Made by a program: the position numbers and the translations under genes. The notes beneath the pieces are model-generated. The model was not told the DNA's origin. It did no database searches and saw only the letters and a list, made by a program, of their open reading frames with translations. Positions 1-10,922 of a stretch of DNA of 64,000 bases are shown one piece after another. The stretch's first letter is position 1; every line of letters starts with the position of its first letter. Source of the DNA: Pteria penguin (lineage: Eukaryota > Mollusca > Bivalvia > Pterioida > Pteriidae); assembly GCA_035048485.1 (NCBI GenBank), contig CM068581.1, positions 8,321,430 through 8,385,429 of the forward strand, in the 5' to 3' direction.

Positions 1-1200
1 GAAATGAAGTATTAACTAGAGATGCCAGTAGGAAGGGTAGTATTAACAAGGTATGTCAGAAGGAAGGGTAGTATTAAATAGAGATGCCAGTATGAAGGGT
101 AATATTAACTAGAGGTGCCAGTATGAAGAAAAGTATTAACTAGAAATGCCAGTAGGAAGTGTAGTATTAACTAGAGATGCCAATAGGAAATATAGCATTG
201 CATAGAGATGCCAATAGGAAGGGTAGTATTAACTAGACATGACGGTATGAAGGGAAATATTAACTAGAGATGTCAATGGGAAGGGTAGCATAGCATAGAG
301 ATGCTAGTAGGAAGGGTAGGATGAACTAGACATGCCAGTATGAAGGGTAGTATTAACTAGAGATGTCAAAAGGAAGGGTAGCATTAACCAGAGATGCCAG
401 TAGGAAGGGTAGTATTAACAAGGTATGTCAGAAGGAAGGGTAGTATTAAATAGAGATGCCAGTATGAAGGGTAATATTAACTAGAGATGCCAGTATGAAG
501 GGTAGTATTAACTAGAAATGCCAGTAGGAAGTGTAGTATTAACTAGAGATGCCAATAGGAAATATAGCATTGCATAGAGATGCCAATAGGAAGGCTAGAA
601 ATTAACTAGACATGACAGTATGAAGGGAAGTATTAACTAGAGATGTCAATAGGAAGGGTAGCATTGCATAGAGATGCTAGTAGGAAGGGTAGGATTAACT
701 AGACATGCCAGTATGAAGGGTAGTATTAACTAGAGATGTCAAAAGGAAGGGTAGCATTAACCAGAGATGCCAGTATGAAGGGTGGTATTAACTAGAGATC
801 CTAGTATGAAGGGTAGTATTAACTAGAGATGCTAGTATGAAGGGTGGTAATAACTAGAAATGCGAATATGAAAGGTAGTATTAACTATAGATGTCAGGAT
901 GAAGGGTAGTATCAACTAGAAATGCTAGCATGAAGGGTAGTATTAACTAGAGATGCTAGTATGGAGGGTGGTAATAACTAGCATACCAACATGAAAGGTA
1001 AGTATTAATTGGAAATTCCAGTAGGAAAAGTAAAATTAACTAGAGATACCAGTAGGAAGGGTAGTTTTAACCATAGATGCCAGTAGGAGGGTAATATTAA
1101 GTAGAAATGCCAGTAGGAAGGGTAGTGTTAACTAGAGATGCTAGTAGGAAGAGTAGTATCACTAGAGATGCCAGCAGGAAGGGTAGTATTAATAAGTGAT
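1..1200. repeat. 31-bp minisatellite, forward block
   Basis: Tandem units of about 31 bp containing AGAGATGCCAGTAGGAAGGG fill the window from its first base, so the array continues upstream. Variants (TATGAAGGG, GATGTCAATAGG) recur in a fixed order: the block starting near 44 with AACAAGGTATGTCAG reappears about 372 bp later, which is 12 units and indicates a higher-order repeat. No coding potential was seen. Confidence 0.95.
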
Positions 1201-2056
1201 GCCCTTTTTACTGGCATCTCTAGTTAACACTATGCCTCCTACTGGCATCTCTTGTTAATACTACACTTAATATTGGCATCTCTAGTTAATGCTACTCTTC
1301 ATATTGGCATCTCTAGTTAATGCTACCTTTCCTACTGGCATCTCTAGTTAATGCTACCTTTCCTACTGGCATCTCTAGGTAATACTACCCTTCATACTGG
1401 TATCTCTAGATAATACTACCCTTCCTACTGGCATTTCTACTTAATACTACCCTTTCTACTGGTATCTCTAGTTAATACTACACTTAATACTGGCATCTCT
1501 AGTTAATGCTACTCTTCATATTGGCATCTCTAGTTAATGCTACCTTTCCTACTGGCATCTCTAGTTAATGCTACCTTTCCTACTGGCATTTCTAGGTAAT
1601 ACTACCCTTCATACTGGTATCTGTAGGTAATACTACCCTTCCTACTGGTATCTCTAGGTAATACTACCCTTTCTACTGGCATTTCTACTTAATACTACCC
1701 TTTCTACTGGTATCTCTAGTTAATACTACACTTAATACTGGCATCTCTAGTTAATGCTATTCTTCATATTGGCATCTCTAGTTAATACTACCCTTCCTAC
1801 TGGCATCTCTAGTTAATGCTACCTTTCCTACTGGCATTTCTAGGTAATACTACCCTTCCTACTGGCATATCTAGGTAATACTACCCTTCCTACTGGTATC
1901 TCTAGGTAATACTACCCTTCCTACTGGCATCTCTAGGTAATACTACCCTTCCTACTGGTATCTCTAGGTAATACTACCCTTCCTACTGGTATCTCTAGGT
2001 AATACTACCCTTCCTACTGGCATCTCTAGGTAATATAACCCTTCCTACTGGCGTTT
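1201..2056. repeat. 31-bp minisatellite, inverted block
   Basis: The same 31-bp family continues here in the opposite orientation (CTACTGGCATCTCTAGTTAA on the plus strand). The switch lies near 1196-1215. Order of variants repeats within the block, so higher-order duplication continued after or around the inversion. Confidence 0.93.
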
Positions 2057-2079
2057 CTAGAGATACCAGTAGGAAGGGT
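2038..2079. repeat. Hairpin at second orientation switch of the 31-bp array
   Basis: ACCCTTCCTACTGG (2038-2051) and its perfect complement CCAGTAGGAAGGGT (2066-2079) flank a 14-base loop. The array returns here to its original orientation for about one unit before ending in unique DNA. Confidence 0.9.
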
Positions 2080-2233
2080 AGTATAAACTAAAACCTTACA
2101 ATAATAATTATTTTTTTACTTTTTATTTTTGGAAGCAACACAGGTCTTGCTCAATTATGACAAACAATGCAATTAATATTAATTATCAGTATTTTTTTAT
2201 CTTTTGCTGGCGACAGTTTATACTTTGCGGTTT

Positions 2234-3790
2234 ATAGTACATAGACACCAATATAGTGACATGATATTAAACATAGACACCAACATAATGACCTGAGATT
2301 TTACATTGACACCGATGTTATAACATGAAAATTTACATAAATACCAACATAATGACATGATATTTTACATCACACCTAACATTACGACATCAGAATTTAT
2401 ATCGACACCAACATTATGACATGAGACTTTACATAGACACCAACATAATGACATGACACTTTACATAGACACCAACATTATGACATGAGTCTTTACATAG
2501 ACACCAACATTATGACATGAGACTTTACATAGACACCAATATTATGACATGAGACTTTACATAGACACCAACATTATGACATGAGACTTTACATAGACAC
2601 CAACATTATGACATGAGTCTTTACATAGACACCAACATTATGACATGAGACTTTACATAGACACCAACATTATGACATGAGACTTTACATAGACCCCAAC
2701 ATTATGACATGAGTGTTTACATAGACACCAACATTATGACATGACACTTTACACAGACCCCAACATTGTGGCATGAGTCTTTACATAGGCACCAACTTTA
2801 TGACATGAGTCTTTACATACGCACCAACATTGTGACATGAGTCTTTACATAGACACCAACATTATGACATTAGTCTTTACATAGACACCAACATTATGAC
2901 ATGAGACTTTACATAGACACCAACATTATGACATGAGACTTTATATAGACACCAACATTATGACATGAGACTTTACATAGACACCAACATTATGGCATGA
3001 GTCTTTACATAGACACCAACATTTTGACATGAGAATTTACATAGACACCAATATAATGACATGATACTTTATATAGGCACCAACATTATGACATGAGTCT
3101 TTACATAGACACCAACATTATGACATGAGACTTTATATAGACACCAACATTATGACATGAGAATTTACATAGACACCAACATTATGACATGAGACTTTAT
3201 ATAGACACCAACATTATGACATGAGACTTTACATAGACACCAACATTATGGCATGAGTCTTTACATAGACACCAACATTTTGACATGAGAATTTACATAG
3301 ACACCAATATAATGACATGATACTTTACATAGGCACTAACATTATGACATGAGTCTTTACACAGGCACCAACATTGTGACATGAGTCTTTACATAGACAC
3401 CAACATAATGACATGAGACTTTACATAGACACCAACATTATGACATGAGTCTTTACATAGACACCAACATTATGACATGAGACTTTACACAGACACCAAC
3501 ATTGTGGCATGAGTCTTTACATAGGCACCAACATTGTGACATGAGTCTTTACATAGACACCAACATTATGACATTAGTCTTTACATAGACACCAACATTA
3601 TGACATGAGAATTTACATAGACACCAACATAATGACATGACACTTTACATAGACACCAACATTATGACATGAGACATTACATAGACACCAATATTATGAC
3701 ATGAGACTTTACATAGACACCAACATTATGGCATGAGTCTTTACATAGACACCAACATTATGACATGAGTCTTTACATCAATACTAACAT
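2234..3790. repeat. 32-bp minisatellite
   Basis: About 49 units of roughly 32 bp with the core ACATAGACACCAACATTATG and spacer variants GAGACTTT, GAGTCTTT and GAGAATTT. Variant order repeats over several units, for example the TTTTGACATGAGAATTT unit near 3020 and again near 3276, pointing to segmental duplication inside the array. A short unique stretch (about 2093-2233) separates it from the 31-bp array. Confidence 0.95.
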
Positions 3791-3817
3791 TATAATATTG
3801 ACACCATCAAATGAGTT

Positions 3818-3957
3818 ATTGACTGATTATTGTTTTAAATCACTCCATGATTATTTCACTTATATAGTGACGCCATCTGCCTGATGAACTGCATAGACAG
3901 CATCTGTACATCTGCATCTGCATCTGTACAGCAGATCAACCCAAAGCAGTGAGGGAT
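3818..3957 (-). repeat. SINE 3' fragment (tRNA-derived family)
   Basis: TTGACTGATTATTGTTTTAA followed by a diverged form of the block around ATATAGTGACGCCATCTGCC matches the 3' half of the SINE seen complete at 7284-7557. The copy breaks at the AAGCAGTGAGGGATC segment, which is where the 36-bp array begins. A small CATCTG-rich slippage tract lies at about 3895-3930. Confidence 0.85.
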
Positions 3958-4493
3958 CGTCTACCACGGAGTGTTGTCATAGCAGTGAGGGATCGTCTAC
4001 CACGGAGTGTTGTCATAGCAGTGAGGGATCGTATACCACGGAGTGTTGTCATAGCAGTGAGGAATCGTCTACCACGGAGTGTTGTCATAGCAGTGAGGGA
4101 TCGTCTACCACGGAGTGTTGTCATAGCAGTGAGGGATCGTCTACCACGGAGTGTTGTCATAGCAGAGAGGGATCGTCTACCACGGAGTGTTGTCATAGCA
4201 GTGAGGGATCGTATACCACGGAGTGTTGTCATAGCAGTGAGGGATCGTCTACCACGGAGTGTTGTCATAGCAGTGAGGGATCGTCTACCACGGAGTGTTG
4301 TCATAGCAGTGAGGGATCGTCTACCACGGAGTGTTGTCATAGCAGTGAGGGATCGTATACCACGGAGTGTTGTCATAGCAGTGAGGGATAGTCTACCACT
4401 GAGTGTTGTCATAGCAGTGAGGGATCGTCTACCACGGAGTGTTGTCATAGCAGTGAGGGATCGTCTACCACGGAGTGTTGTCATAGCAGTTAA
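3946..4493. repeat. 36-bp minisatellite derived from SINE sequence
   Basis: About 15 units with the core GCAGTGAGGGATCGTCTACC followed by ACGGAGTGTTGTCATA. Because the period is divisible by three and lacks stops, open frames appear on both strands (12-residue repeats such as VRDRLPRSVVIA). There is no gene context and no codon signature, so I treat it as non-coding. The first half of the unit is the conserved SINE segment AAGCAGTGAGGGATC. Confidence 0.93.
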
Positions 4494-4860
4494 AGTAGAT
4501 CAGTTTATAATAAACAACGGTTAATTGCATGAACGTGAAAGAAATAAATTTTGGTACACGCTTTTAGAGAACCACGAGAAATGGTGCTTTGTTCGTGCAA
4601 CTCGAAAAAGTGTGAACCAGTCTTCACTTAGATATTCTTCTATTATAGAATATCAAACCTAAGTGGAATCATTCCGTAGGCACGTGATCTGGACAAAATT
4701 CTATAATACATGTATTACTTTCAACAAAAGAATTGTAAGTGAGCAAGCCAAAGCGAAATCAGTGATATTTACTAAAACAATAAAAATGATTTGCAATAAT
4801 GATTGACATTTTATAATTAAAATGTCTATTCTTGTTCACATTCACTTTTCATGGTAATAT
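4494..4860. other. Unique AT-rich DNA with one hairpin
   Basis: No gene was found. CACTTAG at 4625-4631 with nested ATATTCT is complementary to AGAATAT and CTAAGTG at 4659-4665, giving an imperfect stem-loop of about 41 bp. Confidence 0.6.
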
Positions 4861-5290
4861 TTATAATAAATATAGAATATATATACCATTTAATTTTGTG
4901 CACCATATGCGCATTTCGACAAGTTATGTCTGTTCAGTGATGCTCGTGGCCGAATGATTGGAATTCTCAAAATATATGAAAATATGAAGAGCAGTGTTGA
5001 AGCCAAACTGACCGAAAAGTGATCCAAATAATCTATCTAAGGACAGAGCTATGCATGAGGGAGATACTCCTTAGTTTTAGAGTGACTTACTTAATTTGAT
5101 AACTGAAAATTTGAAGTATATATATTTAATGTCAGTACCAAAGCACTGAAAACTAGACTTATGATGCCCTCGGGAACTATCAGTCCACCAGCAGTGACAC
5201 CGGCCTAGTGGTTATAATAAATATACAATATATATACCATTTAATTTTGAGCACCTTATGCGCATTTCGACAAGTTATGTCTCTTCAGTG
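4861..5290 (-). mobile_element. Dispersed A-B-A repeat element, single unit
   Basis: A roughly 75-bp segment A (with GCGCATTTCGACAAGTTATG) occurs at about 4861-4935 and again at about 5212-5290, flanking a body B. The repeat distance is about 351 bp. The same sequence in the opposite orientation is found at 17376-18130. No protein is encoded. It is a dispersed repeat of unknown class; its direct terminal repeats make it look like part of a tandem or circular unit. Confidence 0.8.
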
Positions 5291-5935
5291 ATAGAAAAGA
5301 ACAAAAGAAACAATGTAATACGAACTATTTGATTAACCATAGCAAGTAACTGGAGATGTTAAAAGTTTGTTATCGGCTTTGCATTTGCCAACTAATTGCA
5401 CTTTTGTTGTTTCGAGAACTGACATCCAAATGCATTCAATCAATGTTTCGTACTATGACACGATAAAATGCATTTAACGGGTATTGTCAGATTACATACC
5501 CTATGTTGTTGGTGTACAGAGATATCTCTAAATCAAACTTGGAATTTTCAATTGCTCCAATGAATGAAAACCACCCGCTTTTGATATTAAAATGATTATA
5601 ATCTGTGGAAGGAACAAGTACATCATTGTTGGACTAAACGTGGACGAGATCGATGTGCTATATATTTAAAACAATTTAACAAGTATATAATTAAGTTTTG
5701 TTGATGGTGATCATATCGATAATTTTAACAAGTTTAAATCTTTTCTACTTACCACGTGACAATCAACGCAAACTGACGAGTGTTTATGATCCCACTTCAC
5801 TTCGTGAGCCCGTCACTTGAAAAACTCTTCATTGTTATACAATGAACGTTGATATAACTTTCTCATGAAACCTTGCCCTTACTGTCATCGTAACGTGTGA
5901 AAGAAGATCCCAAAATTGGTTAAGAGCACAGTTTC
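5291..5935. other. No recognised feature
   Basis: Unique AT-rich sequence without a convincing exon, RNA gene or repeat. Confidence 0.5.
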
Positions 5936-6485
5936 AAGCTAGAATCGTGATTAATGTCATTGTTAACAACACAGTATCAAATCAGATTCGTGACTACTGT
6001 CGTTGTTAACCACGCAGTCTCAAGCTTTAATCGTAATTATTGTTACTGTTAACCATGCAGTCTCAAGTTAGAATCGTGATTACTGTCATTGTTAACCACA
6101 CAGTATCAAGCTAGAATCGTGATTTCTGTCATTGTTAATAGCACAGTCTCAAGTTAGAATCGCGATTTCTGTCATTGTTAACAACACAGTCTCAAGCTAG
6201 AATCGTGATTTGTGTCATTGTTAACAACACAGTCTCAAGTTAGAATCGTAAATACTGCCACTGTTAACAACACACTATCAAATAAGAATCGAGATTACTG
6301 TCATTGTTAACCTCGCAGTCTCAAGTTAGATTCATGATTACTGTCATTGTTAACAACACAGTCTCAAGTTAGATTCATGATTACTGTCATTGTTAACCAC
6401 GCAGTCTAAAGTTAGAATCATGATTACTGTCATTGTTAACAACACAGTCTCAAGTTAGAATCGTGATTACTGTCATTGTTTTCAA
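5936..6485. repeat. 43-bp minisatellite
   Basis: About 13 units of roughly 43 bp, core GATTACTGTCATTGTTAACA followed by ACACAGTCTCAAGTTAGAATCGT. Units vary mainly at AACAACACAG versus ACCACGCAG. Confidence 0.93.
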
Positions 6486-7268
6486 TGGAAAGTTATGTAT
6501 GACAATTTTCTGGTTTTGATATGTATTTTGTTTTTGTTTTATGCGTAGCCTATGTTGGTTCCTATCCAGTCCGAGGAACAAGTATGTCTGGTTTTAATCA
6601 GATCGGGCTCTTCTATTTAGCTGCATCAGATATCCGTTTTTGTCTTAAAGAAAGTTAAAATTGGCTTAAACATCTAGTAGGGTCATTGTTTGTTCATCGT
6701 AGTACTTTATAGAGAAAAGTGATATTTCATCAGTTATTTTCGCATTTTTCATTTTTGTCACATTCACTTTGCAGTGAATAACACGTAACAAGTTTTGTGT
6801 GGATGTGATGTTTTTTTTGTACAGTTGGGTCTGCATTTATCTATATTTGAGTCGTTTGATCTTTAGTTCATTGATGCCGGATGTGGCTTACCAGACAACA
6901 ATGTTTATTTTTCCCCGGAATCTGGTTTCACCTCCGGTTTCTAGGAGCCCATAAATGCCTGTTGTGATTCGTTGTTAACATGGAGTGGGAAGGTAGATCC
7001 GTAAGGGATTACTACCCCAAATCAGTGACAGCTGTCACTTCAATTGATCAGCTTAAGTCGGTATCGCAATTTCATTACTATGGAATATTTTATGATGTCT
7101 TTTTGTGTACTTATCTGTATTTGCTCTCCATATCCATGGCAACTTCGTCATACAGTCGAGTCCGCATCGTATGAGGTACGATCTACCCCGTGGGTTTCAC
7201 ACGATGCCGAGTCAGTTGTCTTTTTGTGTCCTTTTACAAGTGACTTTGTTCTATCGTTATACTGCTAT
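6486..7268. other. No recognised feature
   Basis: Unique sequence. Small overlapping open frames near 6980-7286 lack start context, splice sites and family resemblance. Confidence 0.5.
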
Positions 7269-7572
7269 TTTACATGTTTAGAATGATTGATTGATTGATT
7301 ATTGTTTTACGTCACACCACGAATATTTCACGTATATGGTGACGGCATCTGCCTGATGCGGAGCATACAAATTTTGACCTTTGCAACGGACCTACCCGAA
7401 GCAGTGAGGGATCTTTAACGCGTCATGCATACCACGACACGGGGCCTCGGTTTTTACTGTCTCATCCGAAAGACATGACACCGGCATGACCAGAACGGGA
7501 CTCGAACCCCGGCCTTCCGATCAGGAGTCCGACGCGATACCACTAGGCCACGCCGGCTTTACGTGTTTAGAA
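7269..7572 (-). mobile_element. tRNA-derived SINE with target-site duplications
   Basis: The element proper is 7284-7557, reading on the minus strand. The tRNA-like head carries an A box (TGGCCTAGTGG) and a B box (GGGTTCGAGTCCC); the body contains TTCGGATGAGACAGT and the tail ends in an AATCAATCAATC run. Direct repeats TTTACATGTTTAGAA (7269-7283) and TTTACGTGTTTAGAA (7558-7572) flank it with one mismatch, as expected for LINE-mediated insertion. Confidence 0.93.
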
Positions 7573-7722
7573 AATAAATTCATCAGTGATAGATCTATTA
7601 CATTATGATTATTTTGAACAAATCCATAATTGATTTGATGTATGTAATTTAAATGCAGAAAAATATTATAATCGTTTCTACTATAAAATATAAATTTCCT
7701 CTCCAAGAACACGCTAGCACGC

Positions 7723-7725
7723 TCG

Positions 7726-7799
<74 letters not shown>
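7723..7799. repeat. (TA)n-(AC)n compound microsatellite
   Basis: A short TA run followed by about 29 AC dinucleotides. It produces artificial Val-Cys frames on the minus strand. Confidence 0.97.
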
Positions 7800-8255
7800 A
7801 TGCATATATATTGAGATTTTTCGCTAATTTCTATCACGATTTCCGGAAATGTAGTCGGGAATTTCACAAGGATGTGATATGTATACAAAAGGAGCCGTAA
7901 CCCGCGGATAAGGTGATGTGATAAGTGTATTAGCTCACGAGATCCTGAATATGTATGGTCATTTAATATCATGCTTTACTTCAGAAATATCTTAAATACT
8001 CGTTATCATTTATATAGGATATTTCAACGTCTAATACGCTAACCCATCTGTGGTTATCGGCGACACTGTCATGTTTCAGGGTAGTTTATATCCGCTCAGA
8101 TGTAAGAATTGTAGACCTCTAACACGACAGTCCCCTTTCTCTTTGTCTTTTCTTTCGATGGTTACAAAGCGAATGCAGAGATAGTAACGTTATAACAGTA
8201 GAATCTTCAAAGTCCTCCAAAGGGAAATCCAGTGTAAGTAATAGAACACTTACAC
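7800..8255. other. No recognised feature
   Basis: Unique sequence without a supported gene or repeat. Confidence 0.5.
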
Positions 8256-8535
8256 CTCGGTTACATTGAGTGTTTGTGTTTTATTAATTAGAAACGCAAC
8301 TGAGTGTTTGTGTATCATTTCTTTGAATTGTAACTAAGTGTTTGTGTTTTATTACTTTGAAGTGTAACTGAGTGTTTGTGTTTTATTACTTTGAAACGTA
8401 ATTGAGTGTTTGTGTTTTATTACTTCTAAGTGTTGCTGAGTGATGGTGCTTGATTACTTAGAAGTCTTACTGAATGTAGGTGTTTTATTACTTAGAAGTG
8501 TAACTGAGTGTTTGTGTTTTATTACTTAGAAACTA
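8256..8535. repeat. 34-bp minisatellite
   Basis: About eight units of roughly 34 bp, core GAGTGTTTGTGTTTTATTAC followed by TTTGAAGTGTAACT. Divergence between units is substantial. Confidence 0.9.
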
Positions 8536-8984
8536 TTAACTATGACAAATTCAGCAGTCAAAATGTCAAAATTGCAAATTTCAGATATCTTATGTTGACC
8601 ATTTATTGCCAAAGGTCAACTACCACTTTAAAATCACTTTAGTTTCTGAAAACTCTTGTGTATAGCGGAATTGAAACCGTTGCAAAAGAGAATCTCTGTG
8701 GTTATGCATTCATTGTTAATGAAAAGACACGATTCTACAGAAAGGCTATTATTAGAGGATAACAAATGTGCAAATAAAATTAAAAATGGATTAAATTACG
8801 ATAAAATTTCTAAATAATGATAATTTAGAAAACCAAAATAAATGTGAAAATGTAATAATGTAATCATTTTTATAATGGATGTCTGAAAACATATTAGAGA
8901 TATATTTATAAAAGAAATCATAATTTCGAACGTAATTTAGAACAAACCTATACGGACACGGGTATGAAATACCCCGAATCACTG
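8536..8984. other. No recognised feature
   Basis: AT-rich unique sequence; nothing supported. Confidence 0.5.
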
Positions 8985-10255
8985 CCTAGTAGCAAACATA
9001 AAGGGACACCGGCCTGGAATCCACCAAATCACTGCTTAGTAGCAATCATAAATGGACAACAATCTGGAATACACCAAATCACTGCTTAGTAGCAAAGATA
9101 TAGGGCAACAGTCTAGAATACACCAAATCACTGCTTAGTAGCAATCACAACCGGACAAGTCTGGAATTCACCAAATCCCTGCTTAGTAACAATCATAAAC
9201 AGACAACAGTCTGTAATACACCAAATCACTGCTTAGTAGCAAACAAATAGGGCACCAGTCTGTAATACACCAAATCACTGCTTAGTAGCAATAATAAACG
9301 GACACCAGTATTGAATACACCAAATCACTCCTTAGTAGCAAACGTAAACGGACACCAGTCTGGAATACACCAAATCGCTGCTTAGTAGCAAACATAAATA
9401 GACAACAGTCTGCAATACACCAAATCACTGCTTAGTAGCAAACAAATAGGGCACCAATCTGGAATACATTAAATCACTACTTAGTAGCAATAATAAACGG
9501 ACACCAGTATTGATACACCAAATCACTGCTTCGTAGCAAACGTAAACGGACACAAATCTGCAACACACCAAATCATTGCTTAGTAGCAAGCGTAAACGGA
9601 CACCAATCTGCAATAGACCAAATCACTGCCTAGTAGCAAACATAAACGGACACCAGTCTGCAAAACACTAAATCACTGCTTAGTAGCAAACATAAACGGA
9701 CAACAGTCTGCAATATACCAAATTACTGCTTAGTAGCAATCACAAACGAATAACAAACTGGAATACACAAAATCACTCCTTAGTAGCAAACGTAAACGGA
9801 CACCAGTCTCGAATTCACCAAATCCCTACTTAGTAACAAACAAAAACAGACAACAGTCTGTAATACACCAAATCACTGCTTAGTAGCAAACAAATAGGGC
9901 ACCAATCTGGAATACATTAAATCACTACTTAGTAGCAATAATAAACGGACACCAGTATTGATACATCAAATCACTGCTTAGTAGCAAACGTAAACGGACA
10001 TTAACGGACAACAGTCTGCAATATACCAAATCAGTGCTTAGTAGCAATCACAAACGAACAACAAACTGGAATACACAAAATCCCTGTTTAGAAGCAAACA
10101 TAAACGGACACCAGACTGCAATACACCAAATCACTGCTAAGTAGCAAACGTTAATAGACAACAGTCTGGAATACACCAAATCACTGCTTAGTATCAAGCA
10201 TAAACGGACAACAGTTTGGAATACACCAAATCACTGCTTAGTAGCAATCATATCA
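8985..10255. repeat. 50-bp satellite, block 1
   Basis: About 25 units of 50 bp. The unit reads ACCAAATCACTGCTTAGTAG, then CAAACATAAACGGACACCAG, then TCTGGAATAC. Variants (CAATCATAAACGG, GGGCACC, CTGCAATAC) are interspersed. The same family recurs at 14006-17375, 18131-18701, 21752-21961 and 22854-22935. Confidence 0.97.
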
Positions 10256-10753
10256 AAGGACTGAAGGTCCTGAGTAACACTCATATGAAGATGACGAGGA
10301 AATCATTTTATCAATAGTATCAAGGACGTAGTCTGGTTAGCGATTTACGCATAAAGGTAATCTGCCTAATGGGAGGTAACTCGTACTGTCACGATGATGT
10401 AACATTTTTAGTCGTGATAGAAAATACAGAAGTAATATTCAATACTTTGTCTATTATGCATGTGTTTGTAAATTATCATGAGATATTGAAGAAAACCGTT
10501 TTTAGAGTTATTCTATTGACCAAAACTTGTTTACGACATACAGGTTTCCGTTGCTCTAGCAATCGACAATGCTGATATAGATCTCTATGTCGGCAAATAC
10601 GAAATGGGAAAAGTAAAATATTTTAACCCCCCCCCCCCAAAAAAAAAAGCACAAGATAGTCAACTAAAAGCGAAGGCCAGTATATTTAATTATCTTGAAA
10701 CAATCAAAACTAAATTTAATGAACCAGAGAGGGTTTTTATTTTTAACCCTCAG
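10256..10753. other. Unique DNA with a poly-C/poly-A tract
   Basis: No gene recognised. A C-run followed by an A-run lies at about 10627-10648. Confidence 0.5.
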
Positions 10754-10922
10754 AGTGCTATCGTATTTGAAAAGGGCTGCAGATTTACGTCATGCAGTAG
10801 AGGATGATGTCATCGAGACGTTACGTCTTAATGACGTGATGTTGTCGCACCTGCTGTATATGCTGTCTGTTGAAAAGTATGGTGTCTTTGAGCCATTATA
10901 TCTCCGGACTCGTTCACAGTAG
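10754..10922 (+). CDS. Candidate terminal exon, unknown protein (low confidence)
   Basis: A pyrimidine-rich stretch ending ACCCTCAG precedes 10754. From there one base plus 55 codons and a TAG at 10920-10922 are open. The inferred C-terminus includes AADLRHAVEDDVIETLRLND and ends PLYLRTRSQ. It is unusually protein-like for this AT-rich region, mixing acidic, basic and hydrophobic residues in a helix-like spacing. I recognise no family. No upstream exon with a matching phase-1 donor could be identified within the preceding repeats, so it may be the last exon of a gene with distant upstream exons, a pseudogene remnant, or chance. Several TGACGT-like motifs fall in the same stretch. Confidence 0.27.

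Noticed and set aside
3936..4524. Long overlapping open frames on both strands (182 and 191 residues)
   Set aside because: They are 12-residue repeats forced by the 36-bp array. Both strands are open, and there is no gene context.
8985..10255. Possible CRISPR-like array
   Set aside because: Units are contiguous 50-bp repeats without unique spacers, in eukaryotic DNA.
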